DNA of 9,414 nt from Candidatus Zixiibacteriota bacterium. Its GTDB lineage: Bacteria; Zixibacteria; MSB-5A5; GN15; FEB-12. The translations under genes were made by a program, and so were the position numbers. Positions 1 to 5,520 of the stretch are shown in pieces; within the stretch, counting starts at the first letter, position 1; every line of letters starts with the position of its first letter. A model generated the notes under the pieces. The model searched no databases and was not told the DNA's origin. It saw only the letters and a program-made list of their open reading frames with translations. The stretch spans positions 1 through 9,414 of the forward strand of contig JAGLXI010000152.1 in NCBI GenBank assembly GCA_023132995.1, read 5' to 3'.

Positions 1-138
1 TCAACTGAATGTCTATTGCCATGCATGTTTCCCTGAGTGGTTCAAGGGCCTTTTGTTCTTATCGGCAGCAATTGGAAAAACCGCACCTCCGGATAGTCAG
101 GCAACGCCCTACCGGTGAAGCGGCGGCGAATGTTTTTC

Positions 139-167
139 TTGTGACCCCCACGAGGGGACGGTATATA
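139..167 (+). promoter_or_regulatory. Possible alr promoter (weak match)
   Basis: TTGTGA at 139-144 and TATATA at 162-167 are 17 bp apart and each matches the sigma70 consensus at 4 of 6 positions. Transcription would begin about 6-8 bp after the -10 element, which falls on or next to the alr ATG at 174, so the mRNA would be leaderless or nearly so. The purine run at 153-158 lies too far upstream of that ATG to be a good ribosome binding site, which is consistent with this. The match is weak and could be chance. Confidence 0.22.
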
Positions 168-173
168 GGCGTC

Positions 174-1328
174 ATGAAGCAGGCGGGATACCTCAACTGG
201 ATAGAGCTGTCACGCTCCGCGCTGGCGCATAATATCGGATCGCTGAGAGGGCTTGCCGGAAAGAGGCTACTGGCGATTTCGGTCAAGGCGAACGGCTACG
301 GGCATGGCCTGGGCGAGATCGTCAAGCTTCTGACGGCTGAACCGGCTGCTGATTACATCACCGTTCATACCCTCGACGAGGCGCTGGCCGCCCGGGAGGC
401 CGGCTGGGAACGCAGGATCATGGTGCTGGGTCCCCTGCCGCCGGATGGCCTGGAGCAGGTCGTAAAACAGGGACTGGAGCCGATGATATTCGAGCGCCGG
501 ACTCTGGCCAACCTGGGGAAACTCCTGCACAAGAGCGGGGGCAAAATAAGAACCCACCTCAAGCTTGAGACCGGCACCAACCGTCAAGGCATAACCGCGA
601 AAGAACTGCCGGCATTTGCCAGGGTCTACCACCGGTATGCCGGTTTGGGCAGGCCGTACGGGGCCGCCATGCACTTTGCCAATATCGAAGACACCACCAG
701 CCATGAGTATGCCGAATACCAACTGGAGAACTTCAGGCACCTGAGAAGGGAAATGGCGCGGCTGAAGATCAAGCCGGTAATTTGCCATACGGCCTGTTCG
801 GCGGCGTTGATTCTGTTCGACAGAACCCGCTTCCAACTGGTTCGCCCGGGGATAGCCGTCTACGGTCACTGGCCGTCCAAGGAGACATACCTGTCATATC
901 GCCTCCAGGGCGGGGGTGACGACCTGTTCCATCCGGTGCTTGGCTGGAAGACTAAGGTGACCCAGATCAAACGGGTGGCGCGTGACTCGTTTGTCGGTTA
1001 TGGCTGCACTTATCGCACGACGTCGGCGACCCGTCTGGCGGTGTTGCCGGTCGGGTACGCCGATGGGTATGATCGTGGTCTGTCCAATCGTGCCCATGTG
1101 CTCATCAACGGAAGGAGGGCGCCAGTGCGCGGACGGATATGTATGAATCTGATGATGGTGGATATTTCCGACATCAAGGGCGTGAGAGTAGGCAGCCAGG
1201 CGACCCTTATCGGGCGCAGCGGCAAAGAGACTCTCACGGCCGAGCAACTGGCCGATTGGGCGGGAACGATCAACTACGAATTGCTGGCGCGGTTGTCGCC
1301 ACTGATTCCCAAACTGACAGTGCCGTGA
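174..1328 (+). CDS. alr: Alanine racemase (PLP-dependent)
   Basis: Interconverts L- and D-alanine with pyridoxal phosphate in the cytoplasm, supplying D-Ala for peptidoglycan. The 384-aa product is of normal family length. Visible motifs: SVKANGYGHG with the PLP lysine at K38; LKLETGTNRQG with the conserved Arg (R137) of the barrel; LVRPGIAVYG (R224, contacts the cofactor); VGYG with the second catalytic base Y276; VLPVGYADGYDRG; GRICMN (M324); and the C-terminal INYELLARLSPLIP. The HTACSAA and HWPSKET segments mark a subfamily distinct from the E. coli and Bacillus enzymes. I chose ATG 174 because it places K38 where the family has it. The frame stays open back to an ATG at 9, but those 55 codons resemble nothing in the family. 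It stands apart from the operon that follows, separated by 167 bp and a new promoter. No clear terminator follows it. Confidence 0.95.
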   Translation: MKQAGYLNWIELSRSALAHNIGSLRGLAGKRLLAISVKANGYGHGLGEIVKLLTAEPAADYITVHTLDEALAAREAGWERRIMVLGPLPPDGLEQVVKQGLEPMIFERRTLANLGKLLHKSGGKIRTHLKLETGTNRQGITAKELPAFARVYHRYAGLGRPYGAAMHFANIEDTTSHEYAEYQLENFRHLRREMARLKIKPVICHTACSAALILFDRTRFQLVRPGIAVYGHWPSKETYLSYRLQGGGDDLFHPVLGWKTKVTQIKRVARDSFVGYGCTYRTTSATRLAVLPVGYADGYDRGLSNRAHVLINGRRAPVRGRICMNLMMVDISDIKGVRVGSQATLIGRSGKETLTAEQLADWAGTINYELLARLSPLIPKLTVP

Positions 1329-1421
1329 GCCGGAGCAACCCGAAGAGCTGCGCCTGACCGCGGCAGCGTATCCCTCGGCCTTTCCATTACTTTTTGCGCG
1401 AGGTAATCCGAATTTCTCAAG

Positions 1422-1448
1422 CGCCCGCAAATCTCTTGACGGCGGGCG
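1422..1448. repeat. Inverted repeat around the rpmH -35 element
   Basis: CGCCCGC (1422-1428) and GCGGGCG (1442-1448) are a perfect 7-bp inverted repeat separated by 13 bp. The spacer contains all of the -35 hexamer TTGACG except nothing is lost at its edge: the hexamer ends at 1441, directly against the right arm. No T-run follows, so it is not an intrinsic terminator for alr. It could be an operator for the rpmH promoter or a chance GC-rich palindrome. Confidence 0.4.
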
Positions 1449-1463
1449 GATATTGGCTATATT
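1436..1463 (+). promoter_or_regulatory. Sigma70-type promoter of the rpmH operon
   Basis: TTGACG (1436-1441, 5 of 6 to consensus) and TATATT (1458-1463, 5 of 6) are separated by 16 bp. This is the best promoter match in the window. It lies about 33 bp upstream of the rpmH ATG, predicting a 5' leader of roughly 25 nt, and follows a region without genes. A strong promoter fits a ribosomal protein gene and probably drives rpmH-rnpA-yidD-yidC-mnmE. Confidence 0.72.
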
Positions 1464-1495
1464 CATGTCCTGATTTATTGAGGTAAACGAGGAAA

Positions 1496-1648
1496 ATGAA
1501 ACGGACATTCCAGCCGTCGAACAGAAAGAAGCTTAACGACCACGGTTATCGGGCGCGCATGGCCACCAAGGGTGGTCGGAGAGTGCTGGCCCGACGCCGA
1601 GCGAAAGGCAGAAAACGACTGGCCGCTCGTGTTGGTCGAAAAAAATAG
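1496..1648 (+). CDS. rpmH: 50S ribosomal protein L34
   Basis: A small, very basic 50-aa protein of the large ribosomal subunit. The start MKRTFQPSNRKK, the core HGYRARMATKGGRRVLARRRAKGRKRL and the basic tail are diagnostic of L34, although L34 is more often 44-46 aa. The ATG at 1496 is preceded by GAGGA at 1489-1493 with a short spacing of 2 nt. A second purine motif, GAGGT at 1480-1484, sits 11 nt upstream and may serve instead. It is the first gene of the operon under the promoter at 1436-1463. The next gene, rnpA, begins inside its 3' end, the usual tight pairing of these two genes in bacteria. dnaA, which commonly lies upstream of rpmH, is replaced here by alr. Confidence 0.97.
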   Translation: MKRTFQPSNRKKLNDHGYRARMATKGGRRVLARRRAKGRKRLAARVGRKK

Positions 1649-1979
1649 GCTTCCCCGGGAATCCAGCCTGAAGAGCAGGACCGAGATCGAACGGCTCTTC
1701 GCCAAGGGTCGTAGACAACGCGGGGACTGTGTTGCCTGTGTTTGGGAAAAAGCAGACCGGTTCAAGTATGGAGTGTTTGTCCCGGGTAACTTCGGCAACG
1801 CCGTCCAGAGAAATCGGTTCAAGCGGCTCTGTCGAGAGGCTATTCGGCGAAACCGGCATGTTTTGCAGCATCCGATCCATGTCGGTCTGTTGCCAAGAGG
1901 GAATGCCGGGGAAGTTGATTTCAAACAGATAAATGCTGAAATCGACCGCATATTCCAGGGCATCAACGCCTGCAGGTAG
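1629..1979 (+). CDS. rnpA: Ribonuclease P protein component
   Basis: Basic protein subunit of RNase P. It binds the catalytic RNA and the 5' leader of precursor tRNAs. The product shows KNRLPRESSLKSRTEIERLF near the N-terminus (the family's LPRE...F start), then FGNAVQRNRFKRLCREAIRRN, which contains the family RNR signature (about residues 57-76 of a 116-aa product). The start is uncertain. GTG 1629 gives 116 aa, the normal size, and overlaps rpmH by 20 nt. TTG 1632 is equivalent. GTG 1572 is also open and would give 135 aa with 19 extra residues that lack family resemblance. None has a good Shine-Dalgarno sequence, so translation is probably coupled to rpmH. The 3' end overlaps the yidD frame. 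Confidence 0.92.
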   Translation: MLVEKNRLPRESSLKSRTEIERLFAKGRRQRGDCVACVWEKADRFKYGVFVPGNFGNAVQRNRFKRLCREAIRRNRHVLQHPIHVGLLPRGNAGEVDFKQINAEIDRIFQGINACR

Positions 1980-2202
1980 AAGACCGGGACTGTTGGCATA
2001 TACGCTGATTGTGGTCATCTACCTCTATCGCTATACCTTGTCACCGATATTCGGGAATGCCTGCCGCTATTGGCCAACGTGCTCTCACTACGCAGAAGAG
2101 GCTCTCAGAAAGCACGGCGCACTTCGAGGCAGCGTCATGGCAGTGAAGCGTCTGCTCCGATGCCACCCGTGGCACGAAGGGGGCTACGACCCGGTGGAAT
2201 AG
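1933..2202 (+). CDS. yidD: Membrane protein insertion efficiency factor YidD
   Basis: Small membrane-associated protein of the YidD (DUF37) family, reported to help YidC-dependent insertion of inner-membrane proteins. Its core is unmistakable: LYRYTLSPIFGNACRYWPTC, then HYAEEALRKHGALRG and RLLRCHPWHEGGYDPV, with conserved cysteines C44, C50 and C77 in the 89-aa form. A hydrophobic stretch at about residues 20-31 precedes the core, as in the amphipathic N-terminus of the family. ATG 1933 overlaps rnpA by 47 nt and has no clear ribosome binding site. TTG 1993 would give 69 aa and remove the overlap. Both lengths occur in the family, so the start is unsettled. yidC follows after about 50 nt, as is usual. 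Confidence 0.93.
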   Translation: MLKSTAYSRASTPAGRRPGLLAYTLIVVIYLYRYTLSPIFGNACRYWPTCSHYAEEALRKHGALRGSVMAVKRLLRCHPWHEGGYDPVE

Positions 2203-2242
2203 GCCGCTCAGGGATGGATAAGCCACTGTAAACTTGGTAATC

Positions 2243-2250
2243 AGGGACGG
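2243..2250 (+). promoter_or_regulatory. Ribosome binding site deciding the yidC start
   Basis: AGGGACGG, with AGGGA at 2243-2247, lies 7 nt before TTG 2255. The other in-frame start, TTG 2234, has its nearest purine run at about 14 nt or more and lies upstream of this site. The spacing favours TTG 2255. Confidence 0.6.
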
Positions 2251-2254
2251 TAAC

Positions 2255-3988
2255 TTGGACAAAAAGACATTACCTCTGGTCATTCTGCTGATTGTCGTTA
2301 TTATCTTCTACGGGCAGATTCTTCAGTTCTTTGGCCTTACTCAACCGGCGCCTGCAACTCCGCAGGAGGGGGCCACACAGGTCGACAGCACCCTCTCGGC
2401 GCCTCGGCCAACCTCCCCCGCGGATCATTGGGCCACCACGGCCGAAGCGCCCGGTACGGCTCAGGACATGCCCGTCGCTTTCCAGCAGGAGATTGTGGAG
2501 GGGACAGCTTCGGACAGTATGACGAGCGACACGGTGATCATCACCACCAACAAGTTGAGGATCAAACTGACCAGTTTCGGGGGTGGGCCGGCCTCCATCA
2601 AGCTCAAGGAGTACACCTACCGCGACGGCGCCGAGATCGAGATGCTCCAAGGGGCGGTGCGGGCTACGCCGGACATAATTTTTGCCGGCGGGACTTTCTC
2701 GACCTCCAGTCTGCAGTACGAGGCCAGCCTCGCGCCCGGTGAGTATGATGCCCGGCAGCAGCCGATGGAGTTGATTTACACGCATAGCATCCCCGAAGGC
2801 GGACGGATAACAAAGCGATATCTTTTCTATCCGGACGAGTATCACTATGATCTTGTCTTCCAGGTCGACGGCCGAGAGTATTTCGGGTTTGAGCGGCAGT
2901 ACAACCTCGTCTGGAATACCCCCTTGGGAGTTACCGAGCCGCAGCCGGAGTCGGACTACGAGGCCATGGAAGCGGTGGCGATGATGTCCGGGTCGCGCGA
3001 GAAGTTGGACGACTTCGACGACGATCGCCTGAGCCAGTCGCTCACCGGCGACGCCTCCTGGGCGGGCGTGCGCCAGAAATACTTTGCCGCCGTGCTTGTT
3101 CCCCAGAACCGGGTCGCGGCGGGGGTTTTTGCCCAGGGATCCAAACAGAAGGTGGCCACGCCGGACGGGCGTGTGGAGCAGCGCCGCATCATTGTCGGCC
3201 TGGAAATGCCGTTCGTGAACACCACGTCGTTTTCGGACAGCATTTCAGTATTCGTGGGTCCGCTCGATTACACCCTGCTCTCGAAGTACCATGTCGATCT
3301 CGAGGATATGCTGGACATTGGCACGACGCCGTTCGTCGGCTGGATCATCAAGCCCTTTGCTATCGCCATAATCTGGCTGCTTCCCCGCATGTACGATGTG
3401 GTTCCAAACTACGGCCTGGTGATCATTCTCTTTGCGCTGCTGGTCAAGTTTGTCACCTTGCCGCTGTCGATGAAGTCATTCAAGTCGATGCAGGCCATGC
3501 GGGAACTTCAGCCCAATATCGAAGAGCTCAAGAAGAAGCATAAGAAGAACCCGCAGGTGATGAACAAGGAGGTGATGAAGCTCTACAAGAAGCACGGCGT
3601 CAATCCCATTTCCGGCTGCCTGCCCATGATTCCCCAGATGCCGCTTTTCTTCGCCCTCTTTTCCGTCTTCCGGTCGACCATCCTGCTCCGCGATGCACCC
3701 TTCGTGTGGTTCATGACCGACCTCTCGCTCGGCGCCTCCAGCCCCACCGATCCCTATATCATTCTCGTGATAATAATGGTGGTGGCCCAGTTTGTCTCTC
3801 AGAAACTGACAATGCCCAGCACACAGCAGAACAAGGCCCTTGGATACATTATGCCGCTTTTCTTCGGGTTCATTTTCTACAAATTCGCTGCCGGGCTGGT
3901 GCTGTACTGGATATGCTTCTCGATTTTCTCGCTGTTGGACTATGTCCTATTCAAGCGTAAGAAAAACCCGCACGTCGCGGCCGCGTGA
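2255..3988 (+). CDS. yidC: Membrane protein insertase YidC/Oxa1
   Basis: Inserts and folds inner-membrane proteins, alone or with SecYEG. The 577-aa product has the diderm architecture: an N-terminal membrane anchor (about residues 6-24), a Pro/Ala/Thr-rich linker, a large periplasmic beta domain (about 85-340), then the conserved insertase domain. In that domain, membrane segments lie near 362-383, 385-404, 455-475, 498-518 and 532-564. A Lys-rich cytoplasmic hairpin (about 408-448) precedes GVNPISGCLPMIPQMPLFFAL. K398 (ALLVKFVTLPLS) occupies the position of the hydrophilic-groove arginine of E. coli YidC (FIVRGIMYPLT); Lys here is seen in Bacteroidetes-type proteins. I chose TTG 2255 for its AGGGA site; it gives MDKKTLPL, like the E. 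coli MDSQRNLL start. mnmE follows after 10 nt, with no jag/khgB gene between them. Confidence 0.95.
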   Translation: MDKKTLPLVILLIVVIIFYGQILQFFGLTQPAPATPQEGATQVDSTLSAPRPTSPADHWATTAEAPGTAQDMPVAFQQEIVEGTASDSMTSDTVIITTNKLRIKLTSFGGGPASIKLKEYTYRDGAEIEMLQGAVRATPDIIFAGGTFSTSSLQYEASLAPGEYDARQQPMELIYTHSIPEGGRITKRYLFYPDEYHYDLVFQVDGREYFGFERQYNLVWNTPLGVTEPQPESDYEAMEAVAMMSGSREKLDDFDDDRLSQSLTGDASWAGVRQKYFAAVLVPQNRVAAGVFAQGSKQKVATPDGRVEQRRIIVGLEMPFVNTTSFSDSISVFVGPLDYTLLSKYHVDLEDMLDIGTTPFVGWIIKPFAIAIIWLLPRMYDVVPNYGLVIILFALLVKFVTLPLSMKSFKSMQAMRELQPNIEELKKKHKKNPQVMNKEVMKLYKKHGVNPISGCLPMIPQMPLFFALFSVFRSTILLRDAPFVWFMTDLSLGASSPTDPYIILVIIMVVAQFVSQKLTMPSTQQNKALGYIMPLFFGFIFYKFAAGLVLYWICFSIFSLLDYVLFKRKKNPHVAAA

Positions 3989-3998
3989 CTGTCACGGT

Positions 3999-5402
3999 TT
4001 GCAGGAGACAAGCTCACCGCCGCCCAGCGACGATACAATTGTCGCCCTGATTACGCCGCCGGGCGAAGGTGGCGTGGCCGCTGTGCGGCTGGCCGGAGCG
4101 CGCAGTCTCACCCTTCTCAACCGGCACTTCAAGCCGCATCGGGGCAGAGCCGTCAGGCCACAGCCGTTTCTCATGCGGCACGGCTGGTTCACCGACGCGG
4201 ACGGGTCAGCCATCGACGAAGTCTTAGCGGTCTATATGCCGGCCGGAAGTTCATACACCGGTCAGGAGCAGGTTGAGATATTCTGCCACGGCGGGGATCA
4301 GTCGGTTAGGTTAATTATCGACGCGCTGATCCATTCCGGGGCGCACGCCGCACAGCCCGGAGAGTTCACGCGTCTGGCATTCCTCTCCGGAAGGATCGAC
4401 TTGAGCCAGGCCGAAGCAGTAGCAGCAATCATAGCCGCCAACACCAACAATTCACATACGGCTGCACGTGAACAGTTGCTCGGAGGCTATTCGGAGCATA
4501 TCGGTACGCTCCGGGAGCACCTGGTGGATGTCATGGCTGAGATCGAGGCGTCCATAGACTACCCGGAGGAGGAAATCCCAACCGCTGAGCGCAAGGCCCT
4601 ACTTAAGGGGATGAGCGAACTGATCGGGGAAGTCAAAGACCTGGCCGACACCTACCGAGGCGGCAGAATCATCAGGGATGGCTTCAAGGTGGCCATCGCG
4701 GGTCGCCCCAATGCCGGTAAGTCATCGCTGTTCAATCTGTTACTGCGGCAGCAGCGTGCCCTTGTAACGCCTCAACCCGGTACGACGCGTGACTATCTCT
4801 CGGAATGGATTGACCTGTACGGATATGCTGTTAACATCATCGACACCGCCGGGCTGAGAACTAAGGGCGGCCACGTGGAAAAAATCGGGCAGGATGCGGC
4901 GATGAGGGTAATTTCGACCTGCGACCTGATCGTCTGGATGGTCGATATCTCACGCAAGCGATGGGAACACGAACTTGGGCGGGATATGAAATGGCTTGCG
5001 GAACGCCGTAACATACTCGTGGGCAACAAGATAGACCTCACCCCCGGGCTGGCGCGCAAACGCGCCCGGATCGCCGCCGGCCGGTTCAATCTGGTTCCTG
5101 TCTCTTGTCTTACCGGCCGGGGTGTCAAGCGGTTCAAAGATGAATTGTCCGCCGCAATCAGGCAGAACCTGCCGGATCTGACTTCGGGCGTAATTGTCAC
5201 CGAGGCGCGCCATCGGCAGAAGTTGAAACTCGCCCTGGGGCATCTGAGAAAGGCTCGCACGAATATAAGACTTGGAGAGTCACCGGAACTGACGGCGTTT
5301 GATCTGCGCATAGCCGTCAACGCCTTAGATGAGCTTACGGGCCGTGTCTACACCGAAGATATCCTTGACAAGATATTCTCCAGGTTTTGTATTGGAAAGT
5401 AA
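3999..5402 (+). CDS. mnmE: tRNA uridine-5-carboxymethylaminomethyl modification GTPase MnmE
   Basis: With MnmG it installs the aminomethyl or carboxymethylaminomethyl group at C5 of wobble U34 in certain tRNAs. The 467-aa product has the N-terminal folate-binding domain (DDTIVALITPPGEGGVAAVRL; YTGQEQVEIFCHGG), a helical domain and an inserted G domain. G-domain motifs: G1 GRPNAGKSS (235-243), G2 PGTTRD (260-265), G3 DTAG (282-285) and G4 NKID (343-346). VEKIG holds the catalytic Glu equivalent to E. coli E282 (here about E294). The C-terminal FCIGK, with the Cys needed for modification, is intact at 463-467. The frame is open back into yidC, but the only start codon near the family N-terminus is TTG 3999, 10 nt after the yidC stop. 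No Shine-Dalgarno precedes it; an AGGAG lies just downstream at 4003-4007. The stop codon overlaps a parS-like site. Confidence 0.96.
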   Translation: MQETSSPPPSDDTIVALITPPGEGGVAAVRLAGARSLTLLNRHFKPHRGRAVRPQPFLMRHGWFTDADGSAIDEVLAVYMPAGSSYTGQEQVEIFCHGGDQSVRLIIDALIHSGAHAAQPGEFTRLAFLSGRIDLSQAEAVAAIIAANTNNSHTAAREQLLGGYSEHIGTLREHLVDVMAEIEASIDYPEEEIPTAERKALLKGMSELIGEVKDLADTYRGGRIIRDGFKVAIAGRPNAGKSSLFNLLLRQQRALVTPQPGTTRDYLSEWIDLYGYAVNIIDTAGLRTKGGHVEKIGQDAAMRVISTCDLIVWMVDISRKRWEHELGRDMKWLAERRNILVGNKIDLTPGLARKRARIAAGRFNLVPVSCLTGRGVKRFKDELSAAIRQNLPDLTSGVIVTEARHRQKLKLALGHLRKARTNIRLGESPELTAFDLRIAVNALDELTGRVYTEDILDKIFSRFCIGK

Positions 5403-5417
5403 GTTTCACATGAAACC
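5402..5417. promoter_or_regulatory. Candidate second parS site (one core mismatch)
   Basis: AGTTTCACATGAAACC matches the parS core GTTTCACGTGAAAC at 13 of 14 positions (5403-5416). The mismatch is the central G, changed to A. The site overlaps the last base of the mnmE stop codon and lies 2.1 kb upstream of the near-consensus parS inside rsmG. The central CG step matters for ParB binding in well-studied systems, so this could be a weak or decayed site. Confidence 0.5.
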
Positions 5418-5446
5418 GACATCGTCGGTTGATACCGACATCGTCG
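5414..5446. repeat. Direct repeat with hairpin after mnmE
   Basis: ACCGACATCGTCG occurs twice, at 5415-5427 and 5434-5446, with a 19-bp period. The first copy is also part of a perfect 7-bp hairpin, AACCGAC-ATC-GTCGGTT (5414-5430), whose left arm shares four bases with the parS-like site. No T-run follows this first hairpin, so it does not look like a terminator on its own. Confidence 0.5.
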
Positions 5447-5465
5447 ACTGGCGATGCCAGTTTTA
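5446..5465 (+). terminator. Weak intrinsic terminator candidate after mnmE
   Basis: ACTGGC (5447-5452), loop GAT and GCCAGT (5456-5461) form a perfect 6-bp stem, extendable by one G-U pair, followed by TTTT at 5461-5464. The position, 45 bp after the mnmE stop, fits the end of the rpmH-mnmE operon. The stem is short and the T-run brief, so termination may be partial. I see no convincing promoter between this hairpin and mnmG. Confidence 0.42.
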
Positions 5466-5520
5466 TAAGGCAGTCGGCCGCTGTGGTAAAGAGTAGTCTA
5501 CGGATTGTTTGATAGGATTA

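Noticed and set aside
2..118. Open forward frame entering from the left edge, ending in TGA at 116-118, possibly the tail of an upstream gene.
   Set aside because: Only 38 codons, no recognisable family, and third-position GC near 50%, lower than in alr. Possible but unsupported.
9..173. 55-codon extension of alr to an ATG at 9.
   Set aside because: It has no family similarity, starts right after a stop codon, and would make Alr about 55 residues too long. ATG 174 places the PLP lysine correctly.
267..869. 200-codon open frame on the minus strand inside alr; similar long antisense frames occur at 894-1508 and 6310-6951.
   Set aside because: They lie opposite strongly conserved genes and their translations are Arg/Pro/Gly-rich without motifs, as expected for antisense shadows in GC-rich DNA.
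1386..1407. ATTAC and GTAAT inverted repeat around a T-run in the alr-rpmH gap.
   Set aside because: Only 5 bp per arm with a 12-bp gap, and the T-run is inside the loop, so it is neither a terminator nor a convincing operator.
4465..4473. CACGTGAAC, resembling the centre and right arm of parS, in mnmE.
   Set aside because: The left arm is absent and the right arm lacks an A; too few matching bases to be a parS.
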